A DNA stretch of 64,000 nucleotides from Luteitalea sp. TBR-22 (GTDB taxonomy: Bacteria; Acidobacteriota; Vicinamibacteria; Vicinamibacterales; Vicinamibacteraceae), in assembly GCF_016865485.1 (NCBI RefSeq), contig NZ_AP024452.1:4176501-4240500 (forward strand). The letters run 5' to 3'. The translations under genes and the position numbers were made by a program. The notes beneath the pieces were generated by a model. It had not been told where the DNA came from. It saw nothing but the letters and a program-made list of their open reading frames with translations, and searched no databases. Below are positions 21,545-28,840 of the stretch, piece after piece (the first letter of the stretch is position 1; the number at the start of each line of letters is the position of its first letter).

Positions 21545-22504
21545 CTACTGGCCGCGTTCGAGCTTGTTCCACTCGACCAGGTAGGCGTCGACGTTGGCGC
21601 GGTTCACCACGTCCACGCCCGAGTCGATGACCTTCTGGGGCGGCATCCGGCCGGCCTTGATCTCGGAGAGCAGGCGGATCGCCTCGCTGCCCCACCCGAA
21701 GTACTTCTGCCCCACCAGCGTGTGCACCTTCCCGGCCTTGAGGAGCTCGGGAGCCGGCGGGATCGTGTCGAAGCTGAAGACGCGGGTGCGCGCCGTGTCG
21801 ACCGGCTCGAGGGCGTTACGCGTCATGATCGGCCAGCCGCCGACCGAAATCCACGCATCGAGGTCCGGGTACCGGTTGGTCGCCGTCGCGATGATCTCGC
21901 CGGCGCGGACGATGTCCTCCTTGACGTCGAAGGTCTCGACGATCGTCACCCCGGCGTGCTGCTTGAGCACGTCGTTCACGCCGTCGAGGCGACGCTGGAG
22001 GTTGTAGGAGCCGAGGCTGGTCATCAGGGCGACCTTGCCCTTGCCGCCGAGGGCGTCCACGGCTTCCTGGGCCAGTCGCTGGCCGGCCTTGAAGTCGTCG
22101 ACGCCGTAGTAGGCCATGCGCTGCGAGGTCGGCGCGTCGGCGTCCCAGGTGATCACGGGGATGCCGGCGGCGATGGCCTTGTCGATGACCGGCGCGAGGA
22201 AGTCGCCATTGGTGCAGGAGATGGCGATGCCGTCGACGCGCTGCGAGATGAACGACTCGAGCACTTCCTTCTGGCGAAGCTGGTCGGCCGACTCGGGCGC
22301 CCGCCAGATCACCTCGATGTTGCCCAGTTCCTTGGCCTTGCGCTCGGCGCCGATGCGCGCGTAGTTGAAGACCGGGATGTCGAGGGCCTTGGGGATGACG
22401 GCGAACCGGAGCGTCTTCGGCCCGGCCGGCGCCGGCGTGGAGGACCCGCCGCCACAGGCGGAGGTGAACAGGCCGAGGCACAGGAGCGTGAGCAGTCGTC
22501 GCAT
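21545..22504 (-). CDS. Sugar ABC transporter substrate-binding lipoprotein (RbsB family)
   Basis: 319 residues. Periplasmic-binding protein of the ribose/galactose type (type I fold), anchored as a lipoprotein: signal MRRLLTLLCLGLFTSAC with lipobox TSAC. Domain 1 begins KTLRFAVIPKALDIPVFNYARIGAERKAKELG; DGIAISCTNGDFLAPVIDKAIAAGIPVITWDADAP is the conserved block of strand 4-5. The ligand is a sugar but the specificity is not readable. It is the first gene of the operon; ATG 22504 has GGGGAAG upstream, whereas ATG 22531 is an alternative with a longer n-region. Confidence 0.93.
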   Translation of the reverse strand: MRRLLTLLCLGLFTSACGGGSSTPAPAGPKTLRFAVIPKALDIPVFNYARIGAERKAKELGNIEVIWRAPESADQLRQKEVLESFISQRVDGIAISCTNGDFLAPVIDKAIAAGIPVITWDADAPTSQRMAYYGVDDFKAGQRLAQEAVDALGGKGKVALMTSLGSYNLQRRLDGVNDVLKQHAGVTIVETFDVKEDIVRAGEIIATATNRYPDLDAWISVGGWPIMTRNALEPVDTARTRVFSFDTIPPAPELLKAGKVHTLVGQKYFGWGSEAIRLLSEIKAGRMPPQKVIDSGVDVVNRANVDAYLVEWNKLERGQ

Positions 22505-22589
22505 GGGCTTCCCCGCCGTGCCTGCGCCCATGCCGCGACGCGCGTTGCATGGGGAGACGGTTCGGCGTGCGCGGATTGTAGCGTAAAGG

Positions 22590-22676
22590 ACGGGAGTCGG
22601 GAGTCGGGAGACGGGAGTCGGGAGACGGGAGTCGGGAGTCGGGAGTCGGGACTCGGGAGTCGGGAGTCGGGAGTCG
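22590..22676. repeat. GGGAGTC tandem heptad array
   Basis: About 12 copies of GGGAGTC and its one-base variants GGGAGAC and GGGACTC run head to tail between the divergent sugar-binding-protein and NIPSNAP genes. A small inverted repeat (GGGAG-TTG-CTCCC) follows near 22689-22701. It occupies the region where both promoters should lie. Confidence 0.88.
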
Positions 22677-22732
22677 ACGGTCGGCAGCGGGGAGTTGCTC
22701 CCGCGGCCGCCGCGGACCAGACTTGTCGCGCC

Positions 22733-23518
22733 ATGACCCGACGCGACTTCCTCTCCACCACCCCGGCCGCCGCCCTCACCCTGACGGGCGGCACCGGCGC
22801 CGCCCAGACTCCCGGGGCCGCGAGCCGCCAGCTCTACGAGCTCCGCCGCTACCGCATCCGCACCGGCTACATGCGCGACACGACGCGCGCGTATCTCAAG
22901 GACGCGCTGCTGCCGGCGCTCACGCGCCTGGGCCTCGGCCCGGTCGGCATGTTCGACGTCACGACGGGCGAGCCGCCGACGTGCGTGGTGCTGATCCCGC
23001 ACGCCACGGCCGACTCGGCCGTCACCCTCGGTCGTCGCCTGATGAGCGACGCCGCGTACGTGAAGGCCGGCGCGCCCTTCCTCGACGCCCCAGCCGATCG
23101 GCCGGCGTTCGATCGCGTGGAGAGCGCGCTGCTGCTGGCCTTCGAGGGCATGCCGCAGATCAAGGCGCCCGACACCAGCAAGCCCCGCCTGTTGGAGATC
23201 CGTCGCTACGAGGCGCCCAGCCAGATGGCCGGCCTGAAGAAGATCGAGATGTTCGACACCGGCGGCGAGTTGGCCATCTTCCGCAAGGTCGGCCTGACGC
23301 CCGTGTTCTTCGGCCAGACCCTCTACGGCGTGCGGCTGCCGCAGTTCGAGTACATGCTCACCTACGCGAACATGGCCGAGCGCGAGCAGCAGTGGAACGC
23401 GTTCCGCAACGATCCCGACTGGAAGGTGCTGTCGCAGAAGGAGGAATACAAGGACGCCGCGATCATGTCGGGCGCGACGTCGACGTACCTCTCACCGCAG
23501 CCGTGGTCGCAGATCTGA
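22733..23518 (+). CDS. Tat-exported NIPSNAP family protein
   Basis: 261 residues with a twin-arginine signal (MTRRDFLSTTPAAALTLTGG). Two ferredoxin-like NIPSNAP domains follow: the first begins QLYELRRYRIRTGYMRDTTRAYL, the second RLLEIRRYEAPSQMAGLKKIEMFDTGGELAIFRKVGLTPVFFGQTLYG. The domain is a dimeric alpha/beta barrel of uncertain function; exported copies are common in Acidobacteriota and Planctomycetes near sugar-metabolism genes. It is transcribed away from the first sugar operon and towards the second. The stop TGA is followed directly by an octad array. Confidence 0.88.
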   Translation: MTRRDFLSTTPAAALTLTGGTGAAQTPGAASRQLYELRRYRIRTGYMRDTTRAYLKDALLPALTRLGLGPVGMFDVTTGEPPTCVVLIPHATADSAVTLGRRLMSDAAYVKAGAPFLDAPADRPAFDRVESALLLAFEGMPQIKAPDTSKPRLLEIRRYEAPSQMAGLKKIEMFDTGGELAIFRKVGLTPVFFGQTLYGVRLPQFEYMLTYANMAEREQQWNAFRNDPDWKVLSQKEEYKDAAIMSGATSTYLSPQPWSQI

Positions 23519-23645
23519 GAATTGCAGAATTTCAGAATTGCAGGATTTCAGAATTGCGGAATTCACAGGCAAGGCCACACGCGTCGAGACGCTCGCCTGG
23601 TGTCTGAACGCCGTGAAATTCTGAAATTCTGAAACTCTGAAATTG
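23519..23645. repeat. AGAATTKC octad arrays as inverted arms
   Basis: Left arm 23519-23563 has units AGAATTGC, AGAATTTC, AGAATTGC, AGGATTTC; right arm 23616-23645 has the reverse-complement units GAAATTCT. The GC-rich core contains the palindrome GCGTC-GA-GACGC and an outer AGGC/GCCT pairing. It lies between convergent NIPSNAP and permease genes. Confidence 0.8.
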
Positions 23646-24608
23646 CTATGCCTGCTTCGCGCGTCGCGCCCGATCGGCGGCGACGGCGAGCACGATGATG
23701 ATGCCGATGATGATCTCCTGCACGTAGTTGGGCCAGCCCATCTGCTGGCTGCCATTGCGCAGGAACGCCATGACCAGGGCACCGATCAACGACCCGGCGA
23801 TCGTGCCCTCGCCGCCCGACAGGCTGCCGCCGCCGATGACCACGGCGGCGATCACATCGAGTTCGGTGCCGATCGCCACGGTCGGATCGCCCTGCCGCAA
23901 CCGCGACATCTGCATCACGCCCGACAGCCCGAACAGCAGCCCGGCGAGGCCGTAGATCCACACCTTCAGGCGATCGGTCTGCACGCCGCAGGCGCGCGCC
24001 GCCGCCTCGTTGCTGCCGAGCGCGAAGACGCGACGCCCGAACACGGTCTGCTGGAGCAGGAAGGTCGCCGCGATGGCGAGCACCAGCGAGACCCACACGC
24101 CCGGCGCCACGAGCAGCCAGGACGGCGTCGGGAAGGTCACGGCCAGCTCGTTGACCCACGTGGCGGGCGCGTTGACCGTCTGCTGGTCGGCGAGCCACTT
24201 GGCCACGCCCCGGGCGATGCCCAGCATGCCCAGCGTGGCGATGAAGGGCAGCACCTTGAGCCGCGTGATCGCCAGGCCGTTGACCAGCCCCACCACCCCG
24301 CCCGTCACGACGCCGGCCAGGATCGCCGCCAGCGGCGGGTAGCCATCGCGCAGTCCGAGGGCGGTCACCACGCCCGCCAGGGCGATCGTCGACCCGACCG
24401 CCAGGTCGATGCCGCCGCTGACGATGATGAAGGTCATGCCGATCGCGCCGAGCGCCACGATGACCGTCTGCGCGAAGACGATGCGCAGGTTGCGGGGCGA
24501 CAGGTACTGCGCCGGGTCGTCGCTGAGGGCGGCGAAGATGCCGATCACCAGCACGAGCCCGAGGATGGGCGCCAGCACGGAGAGACGGGCACGAAGCGTC
24601 GAGAGCAT
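23646..24608 (-). CDS. Sugar ABC transporter permease (RbsC family), second operon
   Basis: 320 residues, the normal RbsC length, with about 9-10 hydrophobic segments. Motifs: IGMTFIIVSGGIDLAVGSTIALAGVV, LKVLPFIATLGMLGIARGVAKWLA, VFALGSNEAAARACGVQTDRLKVWIYGLAGLL, ELDVIAAVVIGGGSLSGGEGTIAGSLIGA. It is the last gene of the UxaA-led operon. ATG 24608 begins the conserved N-terminus. The substrate may be a uronic-acid-related sugar given the operon partners, but the permease itself does not show this. Confidence 0.93.
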   Translation of the reverse strand: MLSTLRARLSVLAPILGLVLVIGIFAALSDDPAQYLSPRNLRIVFAQTVIVALGAIGMTFIIVSGGIDLAVGSTIALAGVVTALGLRDGYPPLAAILAGVVTGGVVGLVNGLAITRLKVLPFIATLGMLGIARGVAKWLADQQTVNAPATWVNELAVTFPTPSWLLVAPGVWVSLVLAIAATFLLQQTVFGRRVFALGSNEAAARACGVQTDRLKVWIYGLAGLLFGLSGVMQMSRLRQGDPTVAIGTELDVIAAVVIGGGSLSGGEGTIAGSLIGALVMAFLRNGSQQMGWPNYVQEIIIGIIIVLAVAADRARRAKQA

Positions 24609-24611
24609 GGC

Positions 24612-24722
24612 AGTCTCAGAATTTCAGGAATTCCAGGAATTTCGGGAATGTCAGCCCACCGCCAACCTTCGAGGTGCCGAGCTGGCGGTGAGATTGTGCA
24701 ATTGTGAAATCCCGCAATTTCA
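24612..24722. repeat. Octad arrays (CAGGAATT / GTGCAATT) between ATPase and permease genes
   Basis: The left arm has CAGAATTT, CAGGAATTC and CAGGAATTT units (24614-24650); the right arm has GTGAGATT, GTGCAATT and GTGAAATC units (24690-24722). The core holds a short hairpin (CCACCGCCA with TGGCGGTG). The ATPase stop TGA (24720-24722) is inside the right arm. Confidence 0.7.
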
Positions 24723-26213
24723 CTGTGCCGTCCCGATCGCCGCCGCCATCACCGACTCGGGCGTCCACTCGGCCAGCGGCCGCGCCGGCGTCAGCGTGCC
24801 GCGGCTCATCACCGCCAGCGAGTCACACAGCCCGAACAGCTCGGGCAGGTAGGAACTGACCATCACCACGGCGCAGCCCTGGTCGGCCGCACGGGCGATG
24901 GCCTCGTAGAGCTGCACCTTGCTGCCGACGTCGACGCCTCGGGTCGGCTCGTCGAGCAGCCAGACGGTGGCCTGCTGGTGCAGCAGGCGCCCGACGGCAA
25001 CCTTCTGCTGGTTGCCGCCCGACAGCGTGCGCACCGCCTGCGCCGACGTGCGCGCCTTCACCTTCAGCACGTCGATCCAGCGGTCGCCCTCCCTTCGCTG
25101 CGCCGGCCCGTCGAGGATCCCGCGGCGGCTGATCGCGCCGTACCGCGTGCAGGTCATGTTGTCGGCGATCGACATCGGCAGCGTCAGGCCCTCGCCCTTG
25201 CGGTCCTCACTCAGGTAGCCGAGGCCGGCGGCCAGGCGTTCCCACGGCGCCTTGCGCGCGACGGGCACGTCGCGGCCGTCGACGGCGAGCCGTCCGTGCA
25301 CGGGTCGGTCCTCGAGCCCCATCAGCCCGCGCAACAACTCGGTGCGGCCGGCCCCGACCAGGCCGGCGATGCCCAGGATCTCGCCAGCGCGCACCCGCAG
25401 CGACGCCTGACGCACGCGTCCCTCGACGCGCACGTCCTCGGCCTCGAGGCGCACGGTGTCGCCGACCGGCACGCGCCGGGTCGGAAACAGCTCGGCGACG
25501 TCGCGCCCGACCATGTGGCTGATGATCTGCGTGTCGGAGAGGGCGTCGACCGTGCCCGTCCACACCGTCCGGCCATCCCGCAGCACGGTGAGGTCGTCGG
25601 CAATCGCCCGCACCTCCTCGAGGAAGTGACTGATGTACACCACGGCCACGCCGCTGGCCCGTAGCCGCCGGATCAGATCGAACAGCCGTTCGACGTCCTC
25701 GCGCGGAAGGCTGCTCGTCGGCTCGTCCATCAGCACCACCTTGGCGTCGGCCGACACCGCCCGGCAGATCTCGACCACCTGCCGCGCGGCGATGGGCAGG
25801 TCGGCAACGCCACGATCGGGGTGCAGCTCGGGGTGGTGGAACGGGGCCAGCACGCGCGCCGCCTCGACCCGCGCCGCGGCACGGTCGTAGCGTCCGGCGC
25901 GACGCGGCTCGCGCCCGAGCAGGATGTTCTCGGCCACCGTGAGGTGGTCACACAGCGAGAGTTCCTGGTGGATCAGCGCGATGCCCGCCTGCCGCGCCTC
26001 GAGCGGCCCAGCCGGCCGGTACGCGGCCCCGCCGATCGTCATCGACCCGTCGTCGGCGCGCAGGCCACCGGCGATGACGTTCATCAAGGTCGACTTGCCG
26101 GCGCCGTTCTCGCCGACCAGCGCGTGGACGCGGCCGGGGCGCACCTGCAGCGTCACGCCGTCGAGCGCGCGGGTGGCCCCGAAGTGCTTCTTGATGTCGG
26201 TGAGGGAGAGCAC
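24720..26213 (-). CDS. Sugar ABC transporter ATP-binding protein, double NBD (RbsA family), second operon
   Basis: About 497 residues with two nucleotide-binding domains. NBD1: Walker [11 protein letters not shown], RbsA-type signature region LPIAARQVVEICRAVS, Walker B VVLMDEPTSSL. NBD2: [39 protein letters not shown] 26213 is preferred because the family N-terminus begins LSLTDIKKHFGATRALDGV and the DNA upstream is the repeat array. It serves the binding lipoprotein encoded upstream and the permease encoded 111 bp downstream; the two ATPases in this window are paralogues rather than recent duplicates, since they differ at many positions. Confidence 0.93.
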   Translation of the reverse strand: MLSLTDIKKHFGATRALDGVTLQVRPGRVHALVGENGAGKSTLMNVIAGGLRADDGSMTIGGAAYRPAGPLEARQAGIALIHQELSLCDHLTVAENILLGREPRRAGRYDRAAARVEAARVLAPFHHPELHPDRGVADLPIAARQVVEICRAVSADAKVVLMDEPTSSLPREDVERLFDLIRRLRASGVAVVYISHFLEEVRAIADDLTVLRDGRTVWTGTVDALSDTQIISHMVGRDVAELFPTRRVPVGDTVRLEAEDVRVEGRVRQASLRVRAGEILGIAGLVGAGRTELLRGLMGLEDRPVHGRLAVDGRDVPVARKAPWERLAAGLGYLSEDRKGEGLTLPMSIADNMTCTRYGAISRRGILDGPAQRREGDRWIDVLKVKARTSAQAVRTLSGGNQQKVAVGRLLHQQATVWLLDEPTRGVDVGSKVQLYEAIARAADQGCAVVMVSSYLPELFGLCDSLAVMSRGTLTPARPLAEWTPESVMAAAIGTAQ

Positions 26214-26389
26214 GGGGTCGGGAGTCGGGAGTCGCCCGGGGTGTGGGTGGTAGGGCCCGTTGTCCCAACGCGGCCCTCTGCATGCAGCGTTCACAGGGCC
26301 GGGCTCGGAGAGCCGGCCCTACCTTCTTCGCAGGCGTCCGACATCAAACGTCGGACATCAATCGTCAAACGTTAAACGTCAAACGTTAC
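26214..26389. repeat. Composite: GGGAGTC units, REP pair, CGTCAAA heptad array
   Basis: A few GGGAGTC units (26216-26233) are followed by an inverted REP pair: GTAG at 26250-26253 with an imperfect GGCCCGTTG stem, and a GGGCCGGCTC stem ending in CTAC at 26319-26322. Then eight 7-nt units in perfect phase (CGTCCGA, CATCAAA, CGTCGGA, CATCAAT, CGTCAAA, CGTTAAA, CGTCAAA, CGTTACT) run to the stop of the binding-protein gene. Confidence 0.8.
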
Positions 26390-27405
26390 TTCAGATACTC
26401 CGCCAGCGGCGGGTTCAGCAGCGCCTTGCTCGCGTCGGCGTCGAGGTTCTCGGGGGTGACCATCATGACGCCCGTGTCGACGCGCGGCTCGATCTTCTCG
26501 CCGCGCAGGTGCGCCACGATCGTCTTCAGCCCCTGGTAGCCCATCTCGAACGGGTTCTGCAGCACCACGCCGTCGAGCTGCTTGTTGCGCATCGCGGTGA
26601 TGAACGCCTCGCTGGCGTCGAAGCCGACGAACCTCACCTGCCCCGCCTTGCCGACGTCCTGCAGCGCCAGCAGCATGCCCGCGGTGGAGGACTCGTTGGG
26701 CGTGAAGATCCCGTCCACCTGGTTGCCGAAGCGGTTGAGGAGGTTCTCGGCGGCGCGCTTGGCCGTGTCGCGCGTCGGCCCGGAGTACTGGTCCGACGAC
26801 ACGATCTGCACGCCCGGATACTGCGCCTTCATCCGGTCGAGGAAGCCGCGCTCGCGCGCCTCGGTGCTGGCCGACCCTTCCTGGTACCGCAGCACCAGCA
26901 CGCGGCCCTTGCCGCCGAGCAGCGTGCCGAGACGGTCGGCCGCCAGCGCGCCGCCCTTCTCGTTGTCGGTCGCCACGAAGCTCACCGCGTCCTGCGAGGC
27001 CAGCGCAGAGTCGATCACCACGGTGGGGATGCCGGCCTGCCTGGCCTCCTGCACCGGACGAACCAGCGCACTGGCGTCGAGCGGCGCCAGCACGATGCCG
27101 TTGACGCCCTGGCTCAGGAAGCCCTCGACGACCTGGATCTGCTGCTCGCGGTCGTCCTCGCGGATCGGGCCCTTCCACGTCAGGCGCACCGGCACGCCTT
27201 GCGCCTCGTACTCGCGCTGCGCCTTGATCGCCCCGGCGTGGATGCTCTTCCAGAACTCGTGGGTCGTGCCCTTGGGGATCACCGCGACATGCAGGCCGCC
27301 GGTCGCCTTCAGGTCCTTGGTCGTCTGGGCCTCGTCCTTCGCCCCGCCACAGCCGGCCATCGTCATGGCCAGCAGGAGGGCCGTCAGCCCACGTTGAATG
27401 CGCAC
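26386..27405 (-). CDS. Sugar ABC transporter substrate-binding lipoprotein (RbsB family), second operon
   Basis: 339 residues. Lipoprotein signal MRIQRGLTALLLAMTMAGC (lipobox MAGC), then a type I periplasmic-binding fold: LHVAVIPKGTTHEFWKSIHAGAIKAQREY, QGVNGIVLAPLDASALVRPVQEARQAGIPTVVIDSAL, VDGIFTPNESSTAGMLLAL, GFDASEAFITAMRNKQLDGVVLQNPFEMGYQGL. The FWKSIHAGA and DGVVLQNPFEMGYQG blocks are typical of ribose/xylose-like binding proteins. Start is GTG 27405 with GGGAG about 8 nt upstream. Ligand unknown; the operon suggests a sugar acid or its parent sugar. Confidence 0.93.
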   Translation of the reverse strand: MRIQRGLTALLLAMTMAGCGGAKDEAQTTKDLKATGGLHVAVIPKGTTHEFWKSIHAGAIKAQREYEAQGVPVRLTWKGPIREDDREQQIQVVEGFLSQGVNGIVLAPLDASALVRPVQEARQAGIPTVVIDSALASQDAVSFVATDNEKGGALAADRLGTLLGGKGRVLVLRYQEGSASTEARERGFLDRMKAQYPGVQIVSSDQYSGPTRDTAKRAAENLLNRFGNQVDGIFTPNESSTAGMLLALQDVGKAGQVRFVGFDASEAFITAMRNKQLDGVVLQNPFEMGYQGLKTIVAHLRGEKIEPRVDTGVMMVTPENLDADASKALLNPPLAEYLK

Positions 27406-27446
27406 GTTGTGATCTCCCAAGCGATGAGATGGCCGACAGGGCAGCG

Positions 27447-27546
27447 GTAGGGGTCGACTCGGCGAGTCGCCCCCACCACCGTCCCGATCCGCGATTCCCG
27501 ATCCGCGATCCGCGCCCTCCATCCGTCGGCCAAGGCCGACGGCTAC
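27447..27546. repeat. Inverted REP pair; stop codon of the dehydrogenase supplied by GTAG
   Basis: GTAG (27447-27450) plus hairpin GGGTCGACTC / GAGTCGCCCC (one mismatch), then a perfect stem CCGTCGGCC / GGCCGACGG (27523-27531, 27534-27542) followed by CTAC (27543-27546). On the minus strand the latter is GTAG plus palindrome, and its TAG is the in-frame stop of the alcohol dehydrogenase. CGATCCGCGATTC-like direct repeats lie between. Confidence 0.75.
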
Positions 27547-28700
27547 AGCGGGGCGTACACGCCCTTCACGTAGTCGGCGGCGCGGCGATCGTCGCTGCCG
27601 AACGCCTGCGGCACCTCGTCGAGGGCGTGGTAGCGATGCGTCACGATGCGACTCACGTCGATCGCCGACGACTCGAGCAGCGCGAGCGACTGACGATACA
27701 CCGACGGCCGCCCGTCGGCGTCGAACCCGCCTGACGCGCCCACGGGCGACACCAGCGTCGGCTCGCGGAACATCAGCGTGTTCAGCACCCCGATGTCGAC
27801 GCCGGACTGCCCGTGGGCGTACAGCAGCACCGTCGCCTGCTTGCGCACCAGCCCCGGCATCTGCCTGAACACCTGCGCGCTGCCGGAGGCGTCGATCAGG
27901 TACTCCACGCGCCGGCCGCCGGTCAGCGTCAGCGTGGCGTCCACGACGTCGGTGCCGAGCGGGTCGATCACCTCGTCGGCGCCGTAGTGGCGCGCCAGCC
28001 CCTGCCGGGTGGCATTGGGCTCGCTCACGAGGATCCGCCCCTCGAAGCCGACGACCTTCCGGAGGTGCTGCAGGAACAGCAGGCCGGCCGGGCCGGCGCC
28101 GGCGATCAGCACCGACCGCACGCGGGCGGACGGGTCGGGATCCTGCAAGCGATAGCGGGCAATCGCCGAGGCCTGTCGCACGGCGTCGTGCGCGTGGATG
28201 ATGCAGGCCAGTGGCTCGGTCAGGGCGGCCTGCTCGGCCGGCAACGTGGCGCCACGCTTCACGGCGTTGACCGCCGGCACCACGATCACCTCGGCCAACC
28301 CGCCCTGCAGTCCGGTGATGCCGTGTTCGCCGTACGTCTCGCACTGGTGCGAGTCGCCGGTGGCGCAGTACTCGCAGAGCGGGTGCGTGCCGGCACTCAG
28401 GCAGTTGCGGCCCTGGTCGAGCACCACGGCGTCGCCGACCGCGAGGTCGCGGACCTCGGCGCCCCGCGCCTCCACGACCCCGGCCACCTCGTGCCCGAGC
28501 ACCTGCGGCGACACGTCGAACGGGATGGGCCGTCCCAGCCGGTCGGTATGGTAGTTGGCGTGCCCCTCGAAGATGTGGAAGTCGGTGCCGCACAAGCCGA
28601 CGCCAGTCACCCGCACTACCACGTCGCGCGGCCCGACCTCGGGGTCCCCGATCTCGCGGACCGCCATCACGCCGGGCGCGGTCAGGACGGCGGCCCTCAC
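27543..28700 (-). CDS. Zinc-dependent medium-chain alcohol/sugar dehydrogenase
   Basis: 385 residues. Catalytic-zinc ligands Cys37 (GLCGTD) and His70-Glu71 (LGHE); structural-zinc cysteines Cys100, Cys109, Cys112 and Cys120 with wider spacing than the classical four-Cys lobe. Rossmann motif AGAGPAGLLFL binds NAD(P). It probably oxidises a polyol or sugar acid; the preceding UxaA-type dehydratase and downstream importer suggest sugar-acid catabolism. GTG 28700 is chosen because GGGAGG lies 5 nt upstream; a TTG at 28715 lies within the preceding repeat. The TAG stop comes from a REP element. Confidence 0.9.
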   Translation of the reverse strand: MRAAVLTAPGVMAVREIGDPEVGPRDVVVRVTGVGLCGTDFHIFEGHANYHTDRLGRPIPFDVSPQVLGHEVAGVVEARGAEVRDLAVGDAVVLDQGRNCLSAGTHPLCEYCATGDSHQCETYGEHGITGLQGGLAEVIVVPAVNAVKRGATLPAEQAALTEPLACIIHAHDAVRQASAIARYRLQDPDPSARVRSVLIAGAGPAGLLFLQHLRKVVGFEGRILVSEPNATRQGLARHYGADEVIDPLGTDVVDATLTLTGGRRVEYLIDASGSAQVFRQMPGLVRKQATVLLYAHGQSGVDIGVLNTLMFREPTLVSPVGASGGFDADGRPSVYRQSLALLESSAIDVSRIVTHRYHALDEVPQAFGSDDRRAADYVKGVYAPL

Positions 28701-28713
28701 GCGTGCCTCCCGC

Positions 28714-28840
28714 AATTGGAAATTTGAAATTCGAAATTCATGTGCACGTGGGTCGAAAGACCTGCCGAAGGCCTCGCGGGCCTAGCGGCGAAGCCGCGGG
28801 CCCCGTTCAATTTCAAATTTCCAATCTCAAATTACAAGCT
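28714..28840. repeat. AATTTGA heptad arms with GC-rich hairpin core
   Basis: The left arm (28713-28740) has GAAATTTGAAATTCGAAATT-type units; the right arm (28807-28840) has the reverse complement (CAATTTCAAATTTCC). The core contains AGGCCTCGCGGGCCT and GCGGCGAAGCCGC hairpins. It separates the dehydratase and dehydrogenase genes of the same operon; the dehydratase stop TAA (28832-28834) is inside the right arm. Confidence 0.75.

Noticed and set aside
22590-22676. CRISPR array
   Set aside because: Units are 7 nt with no spacers, far too short for CRISPR repeats; no cas genes are present.
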